NCBI GenBank assembly: GCA_016788785.1
Contig: JAEUSM010000011.1
Coordinates: 81,200 to 145,199 of the forward strand
Direction: 5' to 3'
DNA length: 64,000 nt
Source: Candidatus Kapaibacterium sp.
GTDB lineage: Bacteria; Bacteroidota; Ignavibacteria; Kapaibacteriales; JAEUSM01
Shown here: in pieces, positions 7,378 to 16,019 of the stretch
How positions within the stretch are numbered: the first letter of the stretch is position 1
Layout: each line of letters begins with the position of its first letter
Made by a program: the position numbers and the translations under genes
The notes under the pieces: generated by a model
Databases searched by the model: none
Told to the model about the DNA's origin: nothing
The model's input: only the letters and a program-made list of their open reading frames with translations

Positions 7378-9915
7378 ATGGCTAAAATAGATGACCGTTC
7401 TATCCTCGAATTACTTCAAAGAGAACACCCCGAATTAAAAAAACCTGTTCCAAAAAAACTTGCAGTTCTTCCACTGCGAGATGTAGTGCTATATCCAAAT
7501 ATGATATATCCAATTCTCATTGGGCGAGCTTCTTCGGTGAAAGCGACAACAACAGCGTTGGCAAAACAAAAATTTATCTTTGTTACTGCTCAAAAAGATG
7601 CAACCGTTGACGAACCAACCTTTGACGATATATATACTAATGGTACTATTGCAAGAATTTTGCAAGTCATGAAGTTGCCAAATAATCTCATCAAAGTGTT
7701 AGTAGAAGGTGAATATCACGGCACTATCAAAACTCGCTCTAAAAATACGGAATTTTTAGAAGCAAAAGTTGATATAATTGAAGTAGAAATTCCAGATAAT
7801 GATAAAGAATTTTTGGCGTTAGTTCGCCATGCTGACGATTTATTCCAAGAATATGTTGGGCTTAACAAACATCTTTCTTCAGATGTATCGACTACCTACT
7901 TTAATATGGTAGACCCGCAACGAAAGCTTTATTACGCTGCTGCAAATATTCAACAGAAGGTTGTTGAAAAACAAAAAATCCTCGAATCAATTACCCTGAA
8001 AGAACAGTATTTACAGTTAATTCAACTCCTTCAGAATGAAATTGATGTTGAAAAAATTGAAGATGAAATTGATACGAAAATTCATGAGTCGTTACAAAAA
8101 ACTCAGAAAAAGTTTATCATTCAAGAACAAATTCGCGTATTACAAAAAGAATTAGGTGATGATGATGAATCAGTTCCGGAATTAGTAACGCTCAAACATG
8201 CTATTGAGGAAGCTGGTATTCCAGAAGAAACTTTGGCGAAAGTTTGGGAAGAATTTGACAAATTGAAACGAACCTCTCAGATGTCTCCTGAATATGGCGT
8301 TATGCGTTCATATTTGGATTTGGTGGTTGCTTTACCATGGTCAAAACGTACAGATGATGTGTTGAATATCCAGCACGTGAAAACAATTTTGGATGAGGAT
8401 CATTTTGGATTAGAGAAACCAAAAGAACGTATTCTCGAATATATTGCTGTACTAAATATAGTTCCACAATTGCGTCGTCAAATTATCTGTCTTTCAGGAC
8501 CTCCGGGTGTTGGAAAAACATCCTTGGGAGCATCCATTGCACGAGCATTGGGACGCGAGTTTGTTCGCATTTCTCTTGGTGGAGTACGTGACGAAGCAGA
8601 AATTCGTGGTCACAGAAAAACCTATATCGGTGCTATGCCAGGTCGAATTATTCAAGCAATGAAACGTGCAGGAACAAAAAATCCAGTGATTCTATTAGAT
8701 GAAGTAGATAAATTAGCATCTGATTTTCGTGGTGACCCTGCTGCAGCTCTTTTGGAAGTTTTGGATCCTGAGCAAAACAAAACATTTAACGACCATTACT
8801 TAGAAGTTGATTTTGACCTTTCAGATGTAATTTTCATTTGTACTGCCAATGTCAAATATGATATTCCAGCTCCACTGTTAGATCGTATGGAAGTTATCGA
8901 ACTTTCCAGTTATTTAGATGTGGAAAAAGAACAAATAGCAACGCAACATATCATTCCGAAAGTAAAAAAAGAATTAGGTTTAGATCAAAGTTCTATTACT
9001 TTTACAAAATCTGCTGTATTTTCTATTATTCGTCATTATACTCGCGAAGCAGGTGTACGTAATTTGGAACGAGAAATATCGACAGTACTCCGAAAAGTTG
9101 CAAAGGATATTGTTTTTGAAGCTTCTGCTAAATTCCAAACTACACCCAAAAAGCGTTCTAAAAAATCAGAATCTTCAGAAATTGACGCTTCAAAAGTTAC
9201 TTTACGTGATTCAATAGAATTTAAAGAATTTTTGAATAATAAAACGATTTCTCTTTCTGAAGATTCTATTGAACAGTATTTGAAATCTCCTCGATTTCAT
9301 TACAAATCGAATGAATTGGAACCGAAAATTGGTGTTGCAACTGGATTAGCTTGGACTTCTGTTGGAGGAGATATCCTTCCAATTGAAGTAACTATGATGC
9401 CAGGTGCTTCAAAACTAACATTAACTGGGAAACTTGGCGATGTGATGAAAGAATCTGCTACTGCAGCACTTTCGTACGTGCGAACAAATTCGAAACAATT
9501 ATCAGTACCAGAGAATTTTTCAACTGATACAGAAATACACATTCATGTTCCAGAGGGAGCGGTTCCAAAAGATGGACCATCTGCAGGTATCACTATGACA
9601 GTTGCTTTGATTTCGGCGGCGACTGGCAAAGCAATTCGTGGAGATATTGCTATGACCGGTGAAGTAACGTTGCGTGGTTCTGTCCTGGCAATTGGAGGTT
9701 TAAATGAAAAGTTATTGGCTGCTATACGTGTTGGAATAAAAACTGTGCTTATTCCTCAAGAAAATTCGAAGGATGTTCAAGAATTAAATCCATTTATTCG
9801 TGAAAATTTGACCATCATTCCTGTCAAAACAATCAGTGAAGCTTTGGATCATGTGTTTGTTTCTGAATCAGTAGTAACTTCGAAGAAAAAAGTCACAAAA
9901 AAAGCTACCATTTAG
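7378..9915 (+). CDS. lon: Lon ATP-dependent protease
   Basis: About 845 residues from the ATG at 7378 (MAKIDDRS); the frame is open 40 codons further upstream but that part (FYCIFTNISQKN) does not look like Lon. N-terminal substrate-binding domain with LAVLPLRDVVLYPNM, AAA+ module with Walker A GPPGVGKTS and Walker B VILLDEVDK, sensor region, then the protease domain with the Ser735 / Lys778 dyad (PKDGPSAG and GLNEKLLAA), spaced 43 residues as in E. coli. A Lys/Ser-rich insert (about 580-600) lies in the helical region before the protease domain. It degrades misfolded and regulatory proteins in the cytoplasm. The stop codon lies within the shared terminator hairpin. Confidence 0.96.
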   Translation: MAKIDDRSILELLQREHPELKKPVPKKLAVLPLRDVVLYPNMIYPILIGRASSVKATTTALAKQKFIFVTAQKDATVDEPTFDDIYTNGTIARILQVMKLPNNLIKVLVEGEYHGTIKTRSKNTEFLEAKVDIIEVEIPDNDKEFLALVRHADDLFQEYVGLNKHLSSDVSTTYFNMVDPQRKLYYAAANIQQKVVEKQKILESITLKEQYLQLIQLLQNEIDVEKIEDEIDTKIHESLQKTQKKFIIQEQIRVLQKELGDDDESVPELVTLKHAIEEAGIPEETLAKVWEEFDKLKRTSQMSPEYGVMRSYLDLVVALPWSKRTDDVLNIQHVKTILDEDHFGLEKPKERILEYIAVLNIVPQLRRQIICLSGPPGVGKTSLGASIARALGREFVRISLGGVRDEAEIRGHRKTYIGAMPGRIIQAMKRAGTKNPVILLDEVDKLASDFRGDPAAALLEVLDPEQNKTFNDHYLEVDFDLSDVIFICTANVKYDIPAPLLDRMEVIELSSYLDVEKEQIATQHIIPKVKKELGLDQSSITFTKSAVFSIIRHYTREAGVRNLEREISTVLRKVAKDIVFEASAKFQTTPKKRSKKSESSEIDASKVTLRDSIEFKEFLNNKTISLSEDSIEQYLKSPRFHYKSNELEPKIGVATGLAWTSVGGDILPIEVTMMPGASKLTLTGKLGDVMKESATAALSYVRTNSKQLSVPENFSTDTEIHIHVPEGAVPKDGPSAGITMTVALISAATGKAIRGDIAMTGEVTLRGSVLAIGGLNEKLLAAIRVGIKTVLIPQENSKDVQELNPFIRENLTIIPVKTISEALDHVFVSESVVTSKKKVTKKATI

Positions 9916-9932
9916 GTAGCTTTTTTTTTAAA
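9901..9932. terminator. bidirectional terminator between lon and kmo
   Basis: AAAGCTACC, 5-nt loop, GGTAGCTTT followed by T9 on the plus strand and preceded by an A run on the other side. The lon stop TAG (9913-9915) is inside the hairpin, and the kmo stop is only a few nt away, so both convergent genes use it. Confidence 0.85.
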
Positions 9933-11289
9933 TTGAATATTCAAACGGTTGTAACGTATCGAGAATCTGGTTCACTTCCTGCCAAAACTCAGCAGTATCA
10001 AGTTGTTGTCCCACATTTGGTATTTGTTGAATTGCATCAAGATAAGAATCTTGTAATTTGCCACGTTGTAGTGCTACAGAATATGGAATTTGAGAAGAGA
10101 AACTGACCATTGAATATTGAGGAACAAATTTATCAGGGAAACGTTTGTGCAACAATGATTCAATTTTTTTTCGTTCCAAAAATTTAGGGTCAGCCACTTT
10201 ATCACGCATTTCCACAAAATTTGTCAATGCCATATCTGCTATGGCATCTGCATTCGGTTTTCTTCGCTGTTGGTAGGTATCTAAAGCACTTTGAATATCC
10301 TCATTAGCTTCATCTAAACATTCCATTAGTATCACACAGTCTTCAAATCCAGCATTCATCCCTTGACCAAAAAAAGGCACTATAGCATGTGCTGCGTCTC
10401 CAATTAGTGCTGTTGTATGATTGTAAACCCATGGATAGCAACGAACTGTAACTAAGGAAGAAGTTGGATTATTCATATAATCCTTCACTAATGTTGGCAT
10501 CAACGGAATCGCAGAAGCAAATTCTCGTTGAAAAAATGATGTAATTTTTTCTTCTGTATTCAGCGATTTCAACGAAGGATCCCCTTCGTAATCCAAAAAC
10601 AATGTACAAGTAAAACTTCCATCAATATTTGGCAATGCTATCATCATAAATTCACGTCGAGGCCAAATATGCAAAACGTTCTTTTCTATTTGAAATTCAC
10701 CATTTGTTCCTGCTGGAATCGTTAATTCTTTGTACCCTTGTGAAATGTAACTTTGAGAGTATTCAAAACGATCGGTTTTCTGCATTACTTCACGGATTGC
10801 AGAAAATGCACCATCTGCTCCCAATATCATATCTGCTTTTAATGTAACTTGTGTTCCATTCACATCTTCACACAACATTGTATGAAGGTCAAAACTTATA
10901 GTTTTATGGGAGAAAAGAAATGTTACATTTGGTAATTTTTCTGCCTCGTTCATCAAAGCAATATTGATTTCTTTACGAGAAACAGAGTAGATAGCTTGTT
11001 CTTCCTTTCCATACGGTTGGTACGAAGAACTTCCATCATGATTGTGTATTCTTCTTCCGTACATTGGAATAGCTATTGCTTCGATAATTTTGTCAACTCC
11101 TGCTTTTCGAAGTGCATTCCACCCACGATCTGAAAGAGCCAAATTAATCGAACGTCCACCATACCCTGATGTCGTTCTCATGTCTGGTCGTCTTTCGACT
11201 ACTGTTACACTATGTCCTCTTTTTGCTAATAATACGGCTGCTAATGAGCCAACCAAACCGGCACCAGAAATAAGTATATTTTTTTTCAC
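9928..11289 (-). CDS. kmo: Kynurenine 3-monooxygenase
   Basis: 453 residues, a class A FAD monooxygenase. The dinucleotide motif GAGLVG is at 9-14, RSINLALSDRG near residue 46 is characteristic of the kynurenine 3-monooxygenase branch, and the second FAD motif is GDAAHAIVPFFGQGMNAG. It converts L-kynurenine to 3-hydroxykynurenine with NADPH and oxygen, a step of tryptophan breakdown and of the eukaryote-like de novo NAD route found in many Bacteroidetes. Start codon is GTG, 3 nt after the lipoprotein gene, so it is the second gene of that unit. No kynureninase or tryptophan dioxygenase gene is in the window. The C-terminal membrane helix of eukaryotic enzymes is not obvious. Confidence 0.93.
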   Translation of the reverse strand: MKKNILISGAGLVGSLAAVLLAKRGHSVTVVERRPDMRTTSGYGGRSINLALSDRGWNALRKAGVDKIIEAIAIPMYGRRIHNHDGSSSYQPYGKEEQAIYSVSRKEINIALMNEAEKLPNVTFLFSHKTISFDLHTMLCEDVNGTQVTLKADMILGADGAFSAIREVMQKTDRFEYSQSYISQGYKELTIPAGTNGEFQIEKNVLHIWPRREFMMIALPNIDGSFTCTLFLDYEGDPSLKSLNTEEKITSFFQREFASAIPLMPTLVKDYMNNPTSSLVTVRCYPWVYNHTTALIGDAAHAIVPFFGQGMNAGFEDCVILMECLDEANEDIQSALDTYQQRRKPNADAIADMALTNFVEMRDKVADPKFLERKKIESLLHKRFPDKFVPQYSMVSFSSQIPYSVALQRGKLQDSYLDAIQQIPNVGQQLDTAEFWQEVNQILDTLQPFEYSI

Positions 11290-11292
11290 AAA

Positions 11293-12009
11293 TTATCTTC
11301 CAAAAATTCCTTTAACGTCGTTTAATAATTCTTCATAATCAAATGATTCTCTCGAACGAATGATAGGATTAATATCATTATCTACTCTCCTATAGGAAAC
11401 ACCTTCATAGGTTGCTGAAGTTCCTTTTCGATGTTCAATTACAAATTGCTCAGTCAAAGGAAGTCTCGTTTTTTTCTCAAACAACAAATCACAATCTAAA
11501 TATGCATAGATATAAGCACCGTCATTTATTAATCGAAATCGATATTGTTTGCCAGATTCTAACTTCGCATCTGGATTGGCATAAAAGATGGTTCCGCCTT
11601 CAGTAACAACACAACCTTGTTCGGTGAATCTGCATTCTATTCCGTAACCTTTTTTGTAGTTTTCTGAAACCATTCGAGAATGAAATGACAATTCAGCTGG
11701 TTTATTATCCATGACAATTGGTCGAACAGAAATATCAAATTCATGTTGTGTGTCTTTGTAAAATCCTAAGGCAACATTTCCTTCATCTTTGACCTCAAAG
11801 GCATTATTTCCTGTTCGGAAAAATTGGCTGATTTTACCCATATTGTACAAACTAATTGCCGATAATGAATCTTGATCCTCATTCAAATAGAATTGATATG
11901 GATTCAATGTCAGTGCTTCATAGATTGATGTGTTACAGGATGTTAGTACAATACTACTACAAATACTAACAACTATGATTATTGTTCGGAAGAATTGTGG
12001 CGTTTTCAT
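11293..12009 (-). CDS. Putative lipoprotein, unknown function
   Basis: 238 residues from the ATG at 12009; two earlier codons (TTG GAG) could extend it but GGAG there looks like a ribosome-binding remnant. A signal peptide ends in the lipobox LTSC with lipidated Cys25. The mature part is beta-rich (AISLYNMGK, RFRLINDGAYIYAYLD), reminiscent of concanavalin-like sugar-binding folds, but I do not recognise a specific family. The last residues LLNDVKGIFGR recall the C-terminal IKEIFR of the secreted protein at 13246. It is 3 nt upstream of kmo; a functional link is not evident. Confidence 0.8.
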   Translation of the reverse strand: MKTPQFFRTIIIVVSICSSIVLTSCNTSIYEALTLNPYQFYLNEDQDSLSAISLYNMGKISQFFRTGNNAFEVKDEGNVALGFYKDTQHEFDISVRPIVMDNKPAELSFHSRMVSENYKKGYGIECRFTEQGCVVTEGGTIFYANPDAKLESGKQYRFRLINDGAYIYAYLDCDLLFEKKTRLPLTEQFVIEHRKGTSATYEGVSYRRVDNDINPIIRSRESFDYEELLNDVKGIFGR

Positions 12010-12125
12010 CTCCAAAAATACAGAATTTTCACGTAATTTGTACAGTAATTTCTTCTATGATAGTAAAAAAGTGACCTCCTTTGCAAAGTCTGTACGAATT
12101 ATGATAACAATTCGTCGATTAATCG

Positions 12126-13178
12126 ATGAAACCTTCGCTTACCAAGTTCTCACATTTTTTACTTATCCAAACTGCATTCATTGGCGATACAACCCTGTCA
12201 TTGTTTGTTGCTTCTGCAATAAAAAAACTCCATCCTGATTGTACTATTTCCTTTGTTTGCACTCCTTTATGTTCTGAAATGCTTTCCTCTTCGAAAGATA
12301 TAGATGCAGTGTTGCCATTTGATAAAAGAAACTCTCAAAAAGGAATAAATGGAATTCGTCAATTTGCAAAACAACTATCTACTGAAAATATTGATTGCAT
12401 CATCAATCTCCATTCGTCATTTCGTTCATCATTACTATCACTACTGACAAAAGCACAATATCGAATCACTTTCACTCAGTCCGCCCTTTCGTTTCTGTTT
12501 TCCGCTCGAATTCAAAGACCACAACATGGAAGTGAACGGCAAAGACAATTATTTTTGTTGTGCTTGTTTTCAGACATACAACCAATTCCATATTCCGCCA
12601 TTCAATTTCGACAAAATTTGCAACCAACATCGGTTGATAGGTTTTTAGAAAAACATCAAATACATAACAAACCATTTGTTGTCATTGCACCAAATTCAGT
12701 TTGGAGTGAAAAACGGTGGAAAATAGAATCATTTAAACAATTATGTTCTATACTTTTGAATGAAAATATACCTGTCGTTATAATTGGTGCTGACAGTGAC
12801 AGAACCTATTGCGAACCTCTGTTATCTAAACCAAATATCATTAATGCAGTTGGCATTCTTTCTATTCCTGAATCGGTAGCCTTGATTCATCATGCTCGAG
12901 TAATTGTATCGAACGACTCCGCACCAATTCACTTTGCGAGTGTAGTGAATACTCCAACCATTGCTATTTTTGGTCCCACAATTCCTGCTTTTGGATTTGC
13001 TCCTTTGGCAGAACAAAGTATAGTTCTTGAAAATAATAATCTGCCATGTCGTCCATGTTCACATAATGGTTCTAAACCATGCAAATTTGGCACTTCTGAG
13101 TGTATGACATCTATTTCTGTTGATTCAGTAGTTATGGAAGTTTTGTCATTTTTCCCGGAAAAGAAACAGAATCCTTGA
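12126..13178 (+). CDS. Heptosyltransferase-like glycosyltransferase (GT9)
   Basis: 350 residues. The N-terminal Rossmann start FLLIQTAFIGDTTLSL and the C-terminal donor-site segments VIAPNSVWSEKRW and VSNDSAPIHFASVVNTPTIAIFGPT are those of glycosyltransferase family 9 (WaaC/WaaF/WaaQ). These enzymes transfer heptose from ADP-heptose to the lipopolysaccharide core on the inner face of the cytoplasmic membrane. The Cys cluster LPCRPCSHNGSKPCKFG near residue 315 is also usual in this family. The exact acceptor is unknown. It stands alone between divergent and parallel neighbours with no other LPS gene in view. Confidence 0.9.
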   Translation: MKPSLTKFSHFLLIQTAFIGDTTLSLFVASAIKKLHPDCTISFVCTPLCSEMLSSSKDIDAVLPFDKRNSQKGINGIRQFAKQLSTENIDCIINLHSSFRSSLLSLLTKAQYRITFTQSALSFLFSARIQRPQHGSERQRQLFLLCLFSDIQPIPYSAIQFRQNLQPTSVDRFLEKHQIHNKPFVVIAPNSVWSEKRWKIESFKQLCSILLNENIPVVIIGADSDRTYCEPLLSKPNIINAVGILSIPESVALIHHARVIVSNDSAPIHFASVVNTPTIAIFGPTIPAFGFAPLAEQSIVLENNNLPCRPCSHNGSKPCKFGTSECMTSISVDSVVMEVLSFFPEKKQNP

Positions 13179-13208
13179 AATTATCAATAGATTACACACC
13201 CCCTCGTC

Positions 13209-13239
13209 TTGGAAATTGTAGAAAAATATTGTATATTTG
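13209..13239 (+). promoter_or_regulatory. Bacteroidetes-type promoter of the secreted FnIII-like gene
   Basis: TTG at 13209-13211, 20 nt, then TATATTTG at 13232-13239, a good match to TTTG-N19-21-TAnnTTTG. Transcription would begin at about the ATG (13246), so the mRNA may be leaderless; this also rules out the frame's earlier start at 13237, which lies inside the promoter box. Confidence 0.65.
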
Positions 13240-13245
13240 CTGATT

Positions 13246-13671
13246 ATGAAACACTTTTTTCTCATTTGTGCCTTTTTTGCGACGATAGCATTATTTGCCG
13301 CAGAAGTTAGCTTTGACTATTTCAAAGCTCGTTCTGATGGTAGTTCTGTTGTTATCGAATGGCGTTCAAACGCTGAAAAATCAGTCAAACAATATGATGT
13401 TGAACGTTCACTCAACGGTCAGCCATACCGCTATATCCTTACCCAACAGGCACAAGGACCTTCGGTTTCGTACAGAGTTGTGGACGAAGAAGCGGTAATG
13501 AAACAAGGAAACAATTCCGACCAATCAAAATTTTTGGCAAATAATTATTCCTATCGCTTAAAAATCATCGGTACCAACAACTCCATCACCTATTCCGAAC
13601 AAGTGAACGTCTACCACAACGTCTCCGGAGTTCGCAGCACTTGGGGCAAAATCAAAGAAATCTTCCGCTAA
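13246..13671 (+). CDS. Small secreted fibronectin-III-like protein
   Basis: 141 residues from the ATG at 13246. A signal peptide (MKHFFLICAFFATIALFA) precedes one beta-sandwich-like domain with the pattern of a fibronectin type III repeat: VVIEWRSNAEKSVKQYDVERS, then YRVVDEE and YSYRLKIIG. It ends in VSGVRSTWGKIKEIFR, a basic amphipathic C-terminus. The last 51 nt of the gene, stop included, recur downstream of both cyclase genes (15592-15642, 17898-17948) together with the terminator. Likely periplasmic or surface-exposed; function unknown. Confidence 0.82.
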   Translation: MKHFFLICAFFATIALFAAEVSFDYFKARSDGSSVVIEWRSNAEKSVKQYDVERSLNGQPYRYILTQQAQGPSVSYRVVDEEAVMKQGNNSDQSKFLANNYSYRLKIIGTNNSITYSEQVNVYHNVSGVRSTWGKIKEIFR

Positions 13672-13698
13672 GCATACATAAAATTATTAAACATTTAC

Positions 13699-13727
13699 AA
13701 GGCAATCAGGAATGATTGCCTTTTTTT
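13699..13727 (+). terminator. tetraloop terminator, copy 1 (GGAA loop)
   Basis: Stem AAGGCAATCA / TGATTGCCTT with GNRA loop GGAA and a T run. Same 10-bp stem as at 15664, 17976 and 26774. Confidence 0.9.
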
Positions 13728-13758
13728 GTTTGAATTGTCGTTCTTATCTTTGATTCTT

Positions 13759-13786
13759 ATTCACCTATATTTTTTGTATATTCGTA
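13759..13786 (+). promoter_or_regulatory. promoter of the first TPR cyclase, shared with the second
   Basis: The block attcacctatatttt..gtatattcgta contains a TATATTCG -7-like box at 13777-13784, 38 nt before the start. An almost identical block with TATATTCG at 15977-15984 precedes the paralogue, so the promoter was duplicated with the gene. Confidence 0.55.
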
Positions 13787-13821
13787 TTGTAAATAAACCA
13801 ATCCAATCTTACAAAACCTGA

Positions 13822-15555
13822 ATGACACCCGAAGAAATAAAACAAGCAATCGAAAAATTAGATAATTTATTGATTACTTCTCAGTATAATGAGGCAAAAG
13901 AGTTTGCTAATGAACTTTTAGGGCTACAAGAAATACAAGAAAATTCAGAAACTTTATCTATAATCTACAATTTACTTGGAATTGCATATTATAACCTTTC
14001 AGACTACCCCAAAGCACTTGAATATTACTCAAAAGCATTAGAAATCAATGAAGATTTAGGTAACAAAAGTGCAATTGGAGGAAGTTTAGTAAATATAGGT
14101 AGTATTTTTGCGAATTTACATGATTTTGAGAAAGCATTAGAATATTATAGAAAAGGATTAAGTATATTAGAAGAAATAGGTTATAAACTCTATCAAGCAC
14201 ATGCAATTACTGGTATTGGGATTATTTATAGGCATTTTTTAGAATTCAATAAAGCCAAAGAGTATTACTCAAAAGCTATAAAAATAAATGAAGAAATTGG
14301 AAACCAAGTTGGAATAGCTGTAAATTATTGTAATATAGGAATAGTTTTTACACAACTTTTAGATTATTCTAAAGCGTTAGAATTCTACAACAAAGCTATT
14401 CACATCTATGAAGAAATTGGAAACAAAAGTGGAATTGCAACTAACTATGGAAACATTGGAGATCTTTACCAAAGTCTTTCAGACTACCCAAAAGCATTAG
14501 AGTATCAATACAAAGCATTGCAAATCAATGAAGAAATAGGCAGCAAAATTAACATTGCAACAAACCTTTGCAATATTGGGGTAGTTTTTGCATCAAAAGA
14601 TTCAACATTGTATAATTCTATAAAAGCAGAGGAATACCTTCAAAATTCATTAACTCTTTCCAAAGAAATTGGTGCAAAAGACATAATAAAAGTTGTTTTA
14701 GACACATTACACACTCTTCGACTAAATGAACGACAATTTGAAGAGGCTTTAGAGTATTACAAAAAGGCAATAGAAATTGAAAAAGAAATTCAATCAGAAG
14801 AAGCAAAAAACAAAGTAGTTCTCTTTGATCAAAAAAGAATCATTGAAGAAGATGAAAAAGCACGTCAATTGAAACTTGCTCGTTTCAAAGAACAAGAAAA
14901 AATTCTTCTTAATATTTTACCCGAAAATATTGCCGATAGAATTCTCAAACAAGAAACTTTTATAGCAGATTTTTTTCCATCTACGTCAGTATTGTTTTTT
15001 GATATTGTGAACTTCACTATGTTGTCCTCAATAGCACCTCCAAAACAATTAGTTTATTTACTCGATGCAATCTTCCAAAAAGCAGACGAAGTGGTTGAAA
15101 CATTTGGCCTAGAAAAAATCAAAACCATTGGTGATGGGTATTTAGCTGTTGCGAATGTAACTTCCCCACTTGAGAATCACCAAAAAGCAACAGCACTTGC
15201 AGCACTTCAACTTCTCGAAACAATGCGAGACTTTGTCGTCAATATACCATCTGATTTAGGCAACACTGATTGGATAAAGAATATGAAAGACCTTGAAATT
15301 CGTATAGGTATTCATACTGGCGAAGTAGTCGCTGGAATCATTGGCAAAAACAAATATACCTACGACCTATGGGGTGATGCAGTAAACGTAGCCTCACGAA
15401 TGGAATCCAACTCAGAACCGGGTCGTATCCACATCAGCGAAGAATTTGCAAAATCAATTGAATCTCACTCAGAATTTACTCTTATTCCTCGTGGTGAAAT
15501 TTCCATAAAAGGAAAAGGTACAATGAAGACGTTTTGGTTGGAGAATGCAAAGTAG
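13822..15555 (+). CDS. TPR-repeat class III adenylate cyclase (copy 1)
   Basis: 577 residues. Residues 1 to about 330 are tandem tetratricopeptide repeats of the Rapsyn/LGN-like type (A-L-E-Y-Y-x-K-A-L-x-I-x-E-E-I-G-x-K), a protein-binding superhelix. A charged helical linker (EEDEKARQLKLARFKEQEK, about 343-362) leads to the cyclase domain. Catalytic features: metal Asp in FFDIVNFT near 393, KTIGDGYLA with the base-contacting Lys and second metal Asp near 430-437, and DLWGDAVNVASRMES with the Asp, Asn and Arg typical of ATP-using enzymes. No membrane segment, so cytoplasmic. It probably makes cAMP in response to a TPR-bound partner. DIVNFT has Asn where DIVGFT is usual. Tandem paralogue follows at 16020. 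Confidence 0.9.
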   Translation: MTPEEIKQAIEKLDNLLITSQYNEAKEFANELLGLQEIQENSETLSIIYNLLGIAYYNLSDYPKALEYYSKALEINEDLGNKSAIGGSLVNIGSIFANLHDFEKALEYYRKGLSILEEIGYKLYQAHAITGIGIIYRHFLEFNKAKEYYSKAIKINEEIGNQVGIAVNYCNIGIVFTQLLDYSKALEFYNKAIHIYEEIGNKSGIATNYGNIGDLYQSLSDYPKALEYQYKALQINEEIGSKINIATNLCNIGVVFASKDSTLYNSIKAEEYLQNSLTLSKEIGAKDIIKVVLDTLHTLRLNERQFEEALEYYKKAIEIEKEIQSEEAKNKVVLFDQKRIIEEDEKARQLKLARFKEQEKILLNILPENIADRILKQETFIADFFPSTSVLFFDIVNFTMLSSIAPPKQLVYLLDAIFQKADEVVETFGLEKIKTIGDGYLAVANVTSPLENHQKATALAALQLLETMRDFVVNIPSDLGNTDWIKNMKDLEIRIGIHTGEVVAGIIGKNKYTYDLWGDAVNVASRMESNSEPGRIHISEEFAKSIESHSEFTLIPRGEISIKGKGTMKTFWLENAK

Positions 15556-15591
15556 TTTCTTCAACTTTTGATTGTAACTCTATGAAGTTAT

Positions 15592-15642
15592 GTATCAGGA
15601 GTTCGCAGTACTTGGGGCAAAATCAAAGAAATCTTCCGCTAA
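15592..15642 (+). pseudogene. 51-nt scar: copy of the 3' end of the FnIII-like gene
   Basis: Matches 13621-13671 at 48 of 51 positions, including the TAA stop, with no gene upstream of it: it directly follows the 3' region of cyclase copy 1. The same terminator follows, 21 nt later. See the third copy at 17898-17948. Confidence 0.85.
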
Positions 15643-15663
15643 GATCTACATACTCTCTATAAA

Positions 15664-15692
15664 AAGGCAATCAGTAATGATTGCCTTTTTTT
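15664..15692 (+). terminator. tetraloop terminator, copy 2 (GTAA loop)
   Basis: Stem AAGGCAATCA / TGATTGCCTT with GNRA loop GTAA and seven T. It ends cyclase copy 1. Confidence 0.9.
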
Positions 15693-15957
15693 GTCACATT
15701 TTCTCCCCATTGAGGCAATTAGTAACAGCGAATGTAAGGGCAGACCAATCTGTCTGTCGAGAAGATTCCACCTCGCCGAAGACGGCACCCCTCAAGAGGG
15801 GAACACAGACCAATCTATAAAATACCGTAGAGAACCAAGATTTTGCGTCTCAACAAAAACACGATTACACCCTCTCCCCTCCGTTGAAGAGAGATGGAGT
15901 AAGGGGGTATTCCGCTACATTACTGAGATGTTGCATGCAATGTCTCTACAATAACCT
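15693..15957. repeat. intergenic block of dispersed repeats before cyclase copy 2
   Basis: No gene. Contains a cccctc-aa-gagggg palindrome (about 15787-15803) embedded in a phrase (gattccacc..cgcc..cggcacccctc) that is similar to 49212-49250, and an imperfect palindrome around ttgcatgcaa (15925-15946) flanked by gaga and tctctac, akin to the GTAGAGAC elements at 44647 and 49083. The block is absent from the spacer before cyclase copy 1. Overlapping frames of 76 and 87 codons here are repeat sequence. Confidence 0.6.
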
Positions 15958-15986
15958 GTATTCACCTATATTTTCGTATATTCGTA
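15958..15986 (+). promoter_or_regulatory. promoter of the second TPR cyclase
   Basis: Duplicate of the block at 13759-13786 with TATATTCG at 15977-15984, 36 nt before the start at 16020. Confidence 0.55.
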
Positions 15987-16019
15987 AGGCAAAATTTCTT
16001 TCCAACCCTTATGACTATA

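Noticed and set aside
15590-15954. Two overlapping short frames between the cyclases
   Set aside because: They read through a gene-end scar, a terminator and repeats.
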